Source: an uncultured Gammaproteobacteria bacterium (GTDB lineage Bacteria > Pseudomonadota > Gammaproteobacteria > UBA9214). From it: DNA of 15,224 nt. The stretch is taken from assembly GCA_905480305.1 (NCBI GenBank), contig CAJQPV010000224.1, forward strand, positions 1 to 15,224. Direction: 5' to 3'. Below, piece by piece: positions 7,888 through 14,273 of the stretch. Below the pieces are notes generated by a model. That model searched no databases. It worked only from the letters and a program-made list of their open reading frames with translations, and was not told the origin of the DNA. A program made the position numbers and the translations under genes. How positions within the stretch are numbered: position 1 is the first letter of the stretch; each line of letters opens with the position of its first letter.

Positions 7888-9099
7888 CTAACGTTCTGAC
7901 CAGGGTTTCAGCGGGTAGATGATCGGGTTTTCCCGAAGCTGTTTGGGCAACACCAGCAGCCGGCGGCCTTCTTGCCATTGCATGACATAGGTTTGCTTGG
8001 CCAGCTGTTTGCCGCTGTCGTCAACACGGTAGCGTCCCAGCAGCGAGCCGAATTTCATCTCCCGCAACTGTTCGCGAACCGCGTCCCTGTCGAGGGAATC
8101 AGCCAGCCGCACCGCCGCTTCCAGCACCTGACCCGCGGCATAACCGGAGGCAGCATGCACACCCGCATTACGACCGGTCATTTCCTTGTAGCGAAAGGAA
8201 AGATCGTAGGACATGGGTACATTACCACCACGCATCCATGCCACAACCCCAAGGATCCCATCAGCATCAGGGCCCAGGGCATCACCGAATTCTACCAGCG
8301 CCGGCCCCACCGTAAAGGCGAGTGCCTTGGGGGAAAAGTTCTGGCGCTTGACCTCGCGAACCAACGCAATCGAATCTTCAAGATAGGTGCCGCCTATGAC
8401 GAGGTCGGGGTTGCTTGCCTTGAGGCGCCGCACCAGGTCGCTAAAGTCCGTGCTGTCTTCGCGGTACTCTTCATCGAAGACGAGCTTCATCCCCGCTGCG
8501 TCTGCCCTGGTACGAACACCGCGCGCAACCCCACGGGGAAAGTCACTGCCGGCATAGGCCAGCGCGATCGTGGTGAGGCCCGCGTTACTGGCAGATTCGA
8601 TCAACAGGTCCATGTAGCGGTCAGCCGGGGAGTCGACCTGGAAAATATTCCGGTAACCGCGTGACCAGATATCGGTCGCCGACGCGCTCCCGGATACCAT
8701 GGGAAAGCCGTGACGTTCAGCAACTTCACTGGCCGCCAGGGTGACATCGGAGGCATACGGGCCAATCAGCAGGTCCACACCGTCATCGCTGATCAGCTTC
8801 TCATACAGTCCGGCGCTGACAGCAGGGTCTGACTGGTCGTCGTAGGATACGATTTCGACCTTGCGGCCCAGCAATGCGCCGCGGGAATTGACATCATAGG
8901 CCCACATTTTTAGTCCAGCCAGCAGGTTACTGCCCGGGACCGCATAGGCTCCGGTGAGCGAGGCTGTCACGCCCACCCTGATCGGTTCCGCGGCAAGCGC
9001 ACCTTGCGTCACCAGTTGAGCACTTGATATTGCCAGTAAGGCGAGGAAGAAAGTCCAGACCTTTGTCAGCAAGCCCTGTGTGTTTTTGATAGTGGCCAT
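7888..9099 (-). CDS. Type-1 periplasmic substrate-binding protein (LivK/Peripla_BP_6 type)
   Basis: The 403-residue product has an N-terminal signal peptide (hydrophobic core 14-30, likely cleavage near 36-37 after ALAA). The mature part opens with IRVGVTASLTGAYA, the first strand of LivK/UrtA-like binding proteins. Other family marks are LLAGLKMWAYDVNSRGALLG, VEIVSYDDQSDP, VDLLIGPYASD, VSGSASATD with the inter-lobe region after it, and ASGYAAGQVLEAAV. These proteins bind amino acids, urea, amides or aromatic compounds in the periplasm; the ligand cannot be deduced. No ABC permease or ATPase gene is near, so this is an orphan binding protein, and it lies upstream of a histidine kinase on the same strand. 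That arrangement suggests a sensing role rather than uptake. The ATG is 3 bases past the mlaA stop, with GAG 11 bases ahead as a weak ribosome binding site, so translational coupling is likely. Confidence 0.9.
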   Translation of the reverse strand: MATIKNTQGLLTKVWTFFLALLAISSAQLVTQGALAAEPIRVGVTASLTGAYAVPGSNLLAGLKMWAYDVNSRGALLGRKVEIVSYDDQSDPAVSAGLYEKLISDDGVDLLIGPYASDVTLAASEVAERHGFPMVSGSASATDIWSRGYRNIFQVDSPADRYMDLLIESASNAGLTTIALAYAGSDFPRGVARGVRTRADAAGMKLVFDEEYREDSTDFSDLVRRLKASNPDLVIGGTYLEDSIALVREVKRQNFSPKALAFTVGPALVEFGDALGPDADGILGVVAWMRGGNVPMSYDLSFRYKEMTGRNAGVHAASGYAAGQVLEAAVRLADSLDRDAVREQLREMKFGSLLGRYRVDDSGKQLAKQTYVMQWQEGRRLLVLPKQLRENPIIYPLKPWSER

Positions 9100-9102
9100 A
9101 AT

Positions 9103-9870
9103 TTATTTCTCGATGTCCATTTTACGCTTCGTGGTATACAGCAACTTGACCCAGTCGTATTCGAACGGTGTACCGGTCTCGTAATAACGGAACGCGACAT
9201 GTGCCCGGGTATCGATTGCCTTCATGATAGCCAACGCCCATTCCTCGCTATCCTTCATGTCCAGTTCGTCCTGTATCGCTGTATAGACAGCCCAGTCCAC
9301 ACCCAGGCCAATGCCGTCACGAACGTTGGATGGTCCCAGGAACGGCAGCACCAGGAACGGCCCGTTGCCGACCCCCCAGTGGCCCAGCGTCTGACCAAAG
9401 TCCTCATCGTGCTTCGGTATATCCAGCTTGCTGGCAACATCGATAAAACCCAGCAGGCCAACAGTGGTGTTGACCAGGAAGCGACCGGTGGTTTGCACCG
9501 TTTTGGTTCCATTGAACTGCAGGATGCTGTTGTAGAAGGTAGTTATATCTTCAAGATTCAGGAAGAAGTTGTGGATGCCCTGCTCGAGAAAATCCGGCGT
9601 AATGAACTTGTAACCGTTGACGACCGGCAGGAATACATACTTGTCGAAGCGGTAGTTAAACCGGTACATGGAGCGGTTAAAACCTTCCCATGGGTCCGAG
9701 ATGTCGTCAGCGACATAATCAACATCATCACCGAGCACGCGGCTCGCGGGGAAGCTTGGCTCGATAACCTCGTCACCCTGCATCACGGGAGCAGTGCTGC
9801 AGCCTCCGAGAGCCAGTACTGCAACCAGCAACAACAGATGCCGTTGAAATTGTTTGTATACTGTTTTCAT
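9103..9870 (-). CDS. mlaA: MlaA/VacJ family outer-membrane lipoprotein
   Basis: The 255-residue lipoprotein has a signal peptide ending in lipobox LGGC (residues 21-24). Cys24 is followed by Ser, which fits outer-membrane sorting. The MlaA core is clear: DPWEGFNRSMYRFNYRFDKY, then NFFLNLEDITTFYNSILQ, TTGRFLVNTTVGLLGFIDVA, FGQTLGHWGVGNGPFLVLPF and LGPSNVRDGIG. In E. coli MlaA sits in the outer membrane with porins and removes misplaced phospholipids from the outer leaflet, handing them to MlaC and MlaFEDB. None of those partners is in this window. An AGGTG ribosome binding site lies about 8 bases before ATG 9870, and the hydrolase stop is 13 bases upstream. A solitary mlaA beside a secreted hydrolase and a sensor pair may be a paralogue separate from the main Mla system. 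Confidence 0.93.
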   Translation of the reverse strand: MKTVYKQFQRHLLLLVAVLALGGCSTAPVMQGDEVIEPSFPASRVLGDDVDYVADDISDPWEGFNRSMYRFNYRFDKYVFLPVVNGYKFITPDFLEQGIHNFFLNLEDITTFYNSILQFNGTKTVQTTGRFLVNTTVGLLGFIDVASKLDIPKHDEDFGQTLGHWGVGNGPFLVLPFLGPSNVRDGIGLGVDWAVYTAIQDELDMKDSEEWALAIMKAIDTRAHVAFRYYETGTPFEYDWVKLLYTTKRKMDIEK

Positions 9871-9883
9871 TTGTGCACCTGTT

Positions 9884-11170
9884 CTACTGGCTGAATACGT
9901 TGACCATGTGGGTCACGTTGTCACGAAAATCCATGTTGCCGCAATGCCCGCCGCGGGGATAAATCTTGGCACGGTCACCGAAAACCCTCGGGAAGAAGTC
10001 GATCTGCCCCGGCTCCAGGATAATGTCGTCCTGGTTGTGCATTACCTCGATTTTCTCTGCCGTGCGCAGGTAGTCCTCGATGCCCGTCAGGCTCATATCA
10101 GCGATCAGCTTGTCGCGCGTAAGAGCGGGGTTCTTTTCCTTTTGGTAGGGGAAGAAGTACACGTGGTAAAAATCTGTGAAACCGAGGCGGTGGGCGACCT
10201 TTTGGAGCTTACCCGGCGATGAATTCTTGGTCATGGTGACATTTTTTGGCTTGATATAGCCAAAATCAGTCATCAGGTCCGAGGTGTAGGCCATGTTCGC
10301 CGAGGAAATCCTGAAGGAAACCCCGATCAGGGCCGCCAGTTCTTCAGTATCCGGATTGACCGCCTCGAAGGCCTGGTACAAAAAGTTCTCACCGATATCG
10401 ACGGTGTCGGTTTTCTTGTACGCGCGGGTCACCTGCTCCACCAGGCGGTTGTAGAACTGCGGAAAATTGTCGACCCCGCCGGGGATATTCTCCAGCATCC
10501 GGTCCAGCAAGGAAATAGAACTGTACAGATTGACTGGCGGATTGATCAGCAGGGCCTTTTTGAAATTGAAGGTCTGTTTCGTTTCGTCCAGCAAGGTGAC
10601 GAAGGCGGCGTTGAATCCGCCGAGGCTGTAGCCGGTGACATAGAAGTCGGTCACTTCAATACGATCTTTCAGCTTACCCCAGATGGTCTCCATGACCCGG
10701 TAGATGTCTTCTGCATCCTGGTAGGCATTACCAGGCACCCCGGTCGAGTTGGCCGCGACAATAAAGTTCATGTAGGTAGGTGAGGAAATGGAAACCACGT
10801 GAAACCCGGCCTGGTAGAAGGCCCGTGCCATGTTGGTATTTTTCCCCCCGCTGTAGGAGGCACCCGTTCCGGCGATCAGAAAAACCAGCGGCGCGGGACC
10901 TTTCTGCAATGCCTCGGAGTAGCGTAGCTCTGCATCGAACCAGAGGGCCTCGGGAACATCCAGGATCTCGCTATTCTCGCGATCCTCGAAGATGGTGATA
11001 CTGCGCTTTTTCAGCGGGATCTTTTTCGGCAACTCGGCACGGTACTCGGGAGGCGTCCCGACGACCGTGGCGAGAAATTTGTTATCGATGGGGAAATCGT
11101 AGACTTCGGGAGATGCCCACCCCGTCGATAGCCATACTGCTGCAAGCAGGAAGCCTAAATACCTTTTCAT
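9884..11170 (-). CDS. Secreted alpha/beta-hydrolase (serine hydrolase)
   Basis: The 428-residue protein has a signal peptide (1-19, cleavage near GWA|SPE) and so acts in the periplasm or outside the cell. The alpha/beta-hydrolase fold shows in LVFLIAGTGASYSG (strand and oxyanion loop, 95-108), HVVSISSPTY (124-133) and the nucleophile elbow GYSLGG with Ser182. The likely acid is D381 or D382 in VMHNQDDIIL, and the base H409 in YPRGGHCGN, giving a complete and correctly ordered triad. Substrate is unknown; esterase, lipase or acyl-transfer activity would fit its place before an MlaA lipoprotein. It is the first gene of the minus-strand operon. AAAGG lies about 8 bases before ATG 11170. A large insertion between the elbow and the acid (about 205-370) probably forms the cap domain. 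The exact subfamily is not recognised. Confidence 0.85.
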   Translation of the reverse strand: MKRYLGFLLAAVWLSTGWASPEVYDFPIDNKFLATVVGTPPEYRAELPKKIPLKKRSITIFEDRENSEILDVPEALWFDAELRYSEALQKGPAPLVFLIAGTGASYSGGKNTNMARAFYQAGFHVVSISSPTYMNFIVAANSTGVPGNAYQDAEDIYRVMETIWGKLKDRIEVTDFYVTGYSLGGFNAAFVTLLDETKQTFNFKKALLINPPVNLYSSISLLDRMLENIPGGVDNFPQFYNRLVEQVTRAYKKTDTVDIGENFLYQAFEAVNPDTEELAALIGVSFRISSANMAYTSDLMTDFGYIKPKNVTMTKNSSPGKLQKVAHRLGFTDFYHVYFFPYQKEKNPALTRDKLIADMSLTGIEDYLRTAEKIEVMHNQDDIILEPGQIDFFPRVFGDRAKIYPRGGHCGNMDFRDNVTHMVNVFSQ

Positions 11171-11556
11171 GCTGTATACCTTTTATAAAGTAGCTGAAAA
11201 ATGAATTTCTGTTGATACCTGAAGCTGCTCACCAGGAAAAAACAACCATTGCGTAAAAACCCTGAAAATTAATAACTGCCATCCTCGCCTCCCGCCTCGT
11301 CAACAGCAGCAGACTCGATCCCGGGAACCACAATCTGCATGCCGGTGATCATTTGACCCTCATCCAGCCGGTCATCCATCACCTTCAGCCTGCATTTCAG
11401 TGTAGATTCAGTGTAAAAAGGACTGATCATTCTCTGGCTGAAATTATACCTGCCTATGGCTGAAATAATATAGCTGCGAGGCGAGCTTTTCTTGCCATTG
11501 CATGCCAAGCCCCTATATTACATGCAAAACTACATGATATCTGTAAATCCAGAGTT
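11171..11556. other. Upstream region of the hydrolase operon
   Basis: This stretch of 386 bases probably holds the operon promoter, though no convincing -35/-10 pair stands out. AT-rich tracts lie at 11180-11280. A 79-codon minus-strand frame (11269-11508) opens only at TTG with no clear ribosome binding site and matches no family I know, so it is not called a gene. Two near-identical direct repeats at 11435-11470 are listed separately. Confidence 0.5.
11435..11470. repeat. Two 14-base direct repeats 22 bases apart, possible operator
   Basis: TGGCTGAAATTATA (11435-11448) and TGGCTGAAATAATA (11457-11470) differ at one base. Their start-to-start distance of 22 bases is about two helical turns. 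Direct half-sites at this spacing are a known form of AraC-family operators, and an AraC-type remnant begins 87 bases away. A regulatory role is inference; a chance repeat is possible. Confidence 0.35.
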
Positions 11557-11889
11557 TTATGCGGCGGAAAAACCTTGCGAAGTACGACAGGCCGAAGCTG
11601 TCACGCCAGCCCGGCGGCGGAGCACACGAGTGAAGTGTGCCGGATCAGTGTAAACAATATAGAAAGCCATATCAGTAAGCCTGAGGTCCGGATCCTCGAG
11701 CAGTGAACAGGCGGTTTTGAAGCGTGCCCGCTGAGTCAGGTCGGAAAAAACGAGCCCTGATTGTCTGAGGCGGCGCTGCAGGCTGGCGCGCAGAGCAAAC
11801 TCCTGTCCGCGGCATTTGTCGGCGGCATCCTGCTCAGACTGTCTGCCAGGAGCTTGCCACCGTTGCGGAGCTGGATAATTGCCGAATGA
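11557..11889 (-). pseudogene. AraC-family regulator remnant (DNA-binding half only)
   Basis: An open minus-strand frame without a usable start encodes the double helix-turn-helix of AraC regulators. It contains LRASLQRRLRQSGLVFSDLT (first recognition helix and linker), then RARFKTACSLLEDPDLRLTD, and MAFYIVYTDPAHFTRVLRRR for the second motif, ending at TAA 11557-11559. The resemblance is strong from about 11812 downward; beyond that the sequence loses the family pattern, and a stop in frame at 11890-11892 closes the frame. The whole N-terminal ligand-binding domain is missing. Changes at normally fixed places (YIV where a Gly-containing turn is usual, ACR for the usual AYR) also suggest decay. 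It points toward the hydrolase operon on the same strand, so it may once have been that operon's regulator. The frame lacks a start codon until deep in the domain, so it is easily missed by gene finders. Confidence 0.82.
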
Positions 11890-11913
11890 TTATTGTTTAA
11901 ACGCCCATAAAAA

Positions 11914-11946
11914 ACACGTCTTGCAGAGGGAGGTTGCAAGACGTGT
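11914..11946 (-). terminator. Strong intrinsic terminator for minus-strand transcription
   Basis: Perfect 12-base arms ACACGTCTTGCA (11914-11925) and TGCAAGACGTGT (11935-11946) enclose a 9-base loop. On the minus strand the stem is followed at once by a run of six T (counting the last stem base), the classic rho-independent form. On the plus strand no T run follows directly. It lies 210 bases past the dnaQ stop and would end the methyltransferase–rnhA–dnaQ transcript, or a separate short RNA from the gap. Confidence 0.88.
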
Positions 11947-12155
11947 AGTAGCAAGAGTTTAGAATGTTTTTATTATTAGAATCTGCGCCACTGGTTAAAA
12001 TACTATCTCGCTGGTGAAAGCCTGGCTATTGCCCTGAAGTACAATCACCGGGATTTTTTAAAGACAGCAGACATCATCCCGGTTGGGGCGGAATGTATCG
12101 CGGACAAGGTTCGCTGTTACGGGGAATTGCGTAATTAAACAGCAGTTGATACTGC
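11947..12155. other. Region between dnaQ and its terminator, no gene recognised
   Basis: Both strands were inspected for a tRNA because tRNA genes can follow dnaQ in other gammaproteobacteria (aspV in E. coli). No cloverleaf was seen. A 7-base inverted repeat, ACCGGGA (12047-12053) and TCCCGGT (12077-12083), spans a T-rich tract and could shape a 3' untranslated region or a small RNA. No protein-coding signal is visible. Confidence 0.5.
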
Positions 12156-12881
12156 TTATACGGGAGTATCTGTTTCCAGCTGGCGCCACACACTGCTGCC
12201 GCCAGAGGTTTTTTCAATCGCTGCCATACGCGCCTCATGTGCCTGACATTCTGCCTCGCTGGCGCGAATGACAGGTAAAGGTTTGCGCCCGGGGTCCACG
12301 CGCCTGATCTCGGCTCGCTGTACGCCCTGGCTGTCTACCCTGCTGTCCAGTGACAGGCTCACCTGGCCACCGGTCATCATCAGGTAGACGTCGGCAAGAA
12401 TCTCGGCATCCAGCAAGGCGCCGTGCAGTTCACGCTGCGAATTATCTATTTCATAGCGCTTGCAGAGCGCATCAAGGCTGTTGCGTTGCCCGGGATGCAT
12501 GCGGCGCGCCAGCGCCAGCGTGTCCAGCACCTTGCAGTGCCCTGCGACCGTACCCGGAGAGACCGCTAACAGCCGGAACTCGTTATCAATAAAGCCAACG
12601 TCAAACGGCGCATTATGAATAACCAGTTCTGCGCCCTTGATGAAGCCGAGGAACTCATCGGCAACATCGGCAAAGCGGGGCTTGTCTGCCAGTGATTCGT
12701 TGGTAATGCCATGCACTTCAATCGCACCCGCATCAATCTGGCGGTCTGGCTGAATATACTGATGGTAGGTGTTACCGGTAATACGCCGGTCTATTACCTC
12801 GACGCAGCCGATTTCAATAATGCGGTGCCCTTCTGAAGGTTCCAGGCCGGTGGTTTCTGTATCCAGTACGATTTGACGCAT
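12156..12881 (-). CDS. dnaQ: DNA polymerase III epsilon subunit (3'-5' proofreading exonuclease)
   Basis: DnaQ removes misinserted nucleotides in the replicative polymerase core. The 241-residue product carries all catalytic motifs of the DEDDh group: D7 and E9 in LDTETTGL, D94 in HNAPFDVGFID, and H153 and D158 in HGALLDAEILADVYL. After the exonuclease domain, QVSLSL (173-178) resembles the sliding-clamp binding motif of E. coli epsilon (QTSMAF). A flexible linker and a C-terminal segment expected to bind the alpha subunit follow. ATG 12881 gives the standard MRQIVLDTET start, with GGAAAG close upstream. It lies 14 bases after rnhA on the same strand, so the two are co-transcribed, unlike the divergent pair of E. 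coli. Confidence 0.97.
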   Translation of the reverse strand: MRQIVLDTETTGLEPSEGHRIIEIGCVEVIDRRITGNTYHQYIQPDRQIDAGAIEVHGITNESLADKPRFADVADEFLGFIKGAELVIHNAPFDVGFIDNEFRLLAVSPGTVAGHCKVLDTLALARRMHPGQRNSLDALCKRYEIDNSQRELHGALLDAEILADVYLMMTGGQVSLSLDSRVDSQGVQRAEIRRVDPGRKPLPVIRASEAECQAHEARMAAIEKTSGGSSVWRQLETDTPV

Positions 12882-12895
12882 GCGCTTTCCGCCGT

Positions 12896-13342
12896 CTATA
12901 AAAGTTCGTCTATGGCCTTGTTCGCCAGCTCGTCGGCCAGTTCGTTTTCAGTGTGGCCGCTGTGGCCCTTTACCCAGGCCCATTCAATATCATGTCCTTC
13001 CGTGGCCTTGTCCAGACGTTGCCAGAGATCAACGTTTTTCACCGGCTTTCTGGCCGCCGTCTTCCAGCCGCGCCGCTTCCAGTTTTCCAGCCATTCCTGG
13101 ATACCCTGCTGTACATATTTAGAGTCCGTCGTCAGGCGTACGCGACAGGGACGCGTCAGGCTTTCCAGCGCCTGGATTGCAGCCATCAATTCCATGCGGT
13201 TGTTGGTTGTCAGTGCTTCCGCGCCATACAGGCTCTTCTCATGACCATTGTGGCGCAGTAATGCGCCCCAGCCACCCGGACCCGGGTTGCCACGGCAGGC
13301 ACCGTCGGTAAAGATTTCGGTTTCAGTTGACACGTCGCACAT
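12896..13342 (-). CDS. rnhA: Ribonuclease HI
   Basis: The enzyme cuts the RNA strand of RNA-DNA hybrids, for example R-loops and primers. The 148-residue product is close to the E. coli length (155). Every active-site residue is present, offset by three from E. coli: D13 ([16 protein letters not shown]), E51 (NNRMEL), D73 (TDSKYV), H127 (WVKGHSGH) and D137 (ENELADELA). The basic handle region [21 protein letters not shown] is complete. ATG 13342 overlaps the methyltransferase stop by 20 bases, with only a weak AGGG close upstream; the GTG 9 bases further on is an alternative. Gene order methyltransferase–rnhA–dnaQ supports the call. Confidence 0.97.
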   Translation of the reverse strand: MCDVSTETEIFTDGACRGNPGPGGWGALLRHNGHEKSLYGAEALTTNNRMELMAAIQALESLTRPCRVRLTTDSKYVQQGIQEWLENWKRRGWKTAARKPVKNVDLWQRLDKATEGHDIEWAWVKGHSGHTENELADELANKAIDELL

Positions 13343-14120
13343 TGCCCTGTGATGAGCTGGGTATCCCGACCGGAAACAGACGACGCCGTTCCAGTGGACC
13401 TTCTTTTAATGGTGTCAATATGATACTGCGTTTACGGGCTACCAGTATGTAGGCTGCCGAAAGATACTTGCGACCGTAGTTATCACCGGGCGCAGCGCTT
13501 ATACGCAGTTTTTCAAGCAAGCGAATATTTTGCAGCGGCGGATACTGAAAAAGATAACGTGCATGCAGGGTATCGAAGCCCAGCAATCTGAGCCAGTCCT
13601 TAATACGGTTCATACTGAGAAACTGGCAGCCCCATGGCATCTGCTGGCGCTTGCGCGACAATGCGCGGCGTAGCCCCCACAGGCTGCGTGGATTAAAACC
13701 GATAATCACCAGGTGGCCGTCCGGAATCAGGCTGCGATCTGCTTCGCGCAATACCTGGTGCGGATCGCGGGTGATTTCCAGGGTATGCGGTAACACGATG
13801 GCATCAATGGTATCGCTCATAATCGGCCATTGCTCGGTATGACCGCCGAGCCCCGCCTGTTGCTGCGCCAGGGGTTCGACACTCTGAATGACGTGATGGG
13901 GAATACGGCTGTTTTCCAGATGACAATGCTCCCATGGCGGATCCAGTACCAGCAGGTGATAGCCAAACAGGGTGGGTAACTCGGATTCCAGCGCCAACAG
14001 CTCGTTCTGCGCCAGTAATTGCCCCAGCGGGCGCTGATACCAGTTGCGCAGCGAGGCAGACCTGAGAGGCGCTGTAGATAGCGTATTCATCACCCTGAAA
14101 TAATAACGCATTCCGGCCAT
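13323..14120 (-). CDS. Class I SAM-dependent methyltransferase-like protein (YafS type)
   Basis: The 265-residue protein belongs to the methyltransferase-like family found beside rnhA in gammaproteobacteria (E. coli yafS and relatives); function unknown. The post-I to post-III region is recognisable: [19 protein letters not shown] (106-124) and [20 protein letters not shown] (131-150). The first SAM-binding motif, usually rich in Gly, reads [11 protein letters not shown] (56-66), so it is divergent; cofactor binding cannot be assumed. The start is uncertain: ATG 14120, 14111 and 14090 are all possible, and none has a clear advantage. The gene overlaps rnhA by 20 bases and leads the three-gene minus-strand unit. 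Confidence 0.85.
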   Translation of the reverse strand: MAGMRYYFRVMNTLSTAPLRSASLRNWYQRPLGQLLAQNELLALESELPTLFGYHLLVLDPPWEHCHLENSRIPHHVIQSVEPLAQQQAGLGGHTEQWPIMSDTIDAIVLPHTLEITRDPHQVLREADRSLIPDGHLVIIGFNPRSLWGLRRALSRKRQQMPWGCQFLSMNRIKDWLRLLGFDTLHARYLFQYPPLQNIRLLEKLRISAAPGDNYGRKYLSAAYILVARKRSIILTPLKEGPLERRRLFPVGIPSSSQGNVRRVN

Positions 14121-14273
14121 TTCCGTACCCCAAAAAACCTTTTCATGAAAACATATTGACCCGCCCCGAAGGGGCTGTCAGGATATGGTCGCATTTGAGG
14201 GCTGTATGCAAGTTGTGGCGCTGGTCACATACCTTTATATCAAGACCAACCGGGATATCGCCGATATCAAAGC
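14121..14273. promoter_or_regulatory. Divergent promoter region of the methyltransferase operon and mltD
   Basis: The 153 bases between two divergent starts must hold both promoters, but no convincing -35/-10 pair was found. Two structured elements are present: a perfect 12-base palindrome TTTTCATGAAAA (14140-14151) and a GC-rich hairpin (14157-14180) with GCCCC and GGGGC around GAA, extended by TGAC and GTCA. The palindrome could be a regulator site. Confidence 0.4.

Noticed and set aside
7972..8664. 230-codon plus-strand frame
   Set aside because: It is fully antisense to the binding-protein gene, which has a signal peptide and clear family motifs; its own product has none.
9199..9894. 231-codon plus-strand frame
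   Set aside because: It is antisense to mlaA, whose motifs are well conserved.
11269..11508. 79-codon minus-strand frame that might be a small gene
   Set aside because: It opens only with TTG, has no clear ribosome binding site, overlaps the possible operator repeats and resembles no family I know.
11736..11954. 72-codon minus-strand frame
   Set aside because: It runs through the strong terminator and overlaps the AraC remnant in another frame; the AraC reading explains the sequence better.
12061..12140. Possible tRNA after dnaQ, suggested by a GGTTCG string at 12107-12113
   Set aside because: No matching T-arm, anticodon arm or acceptor pairing could be built around it on either strand.
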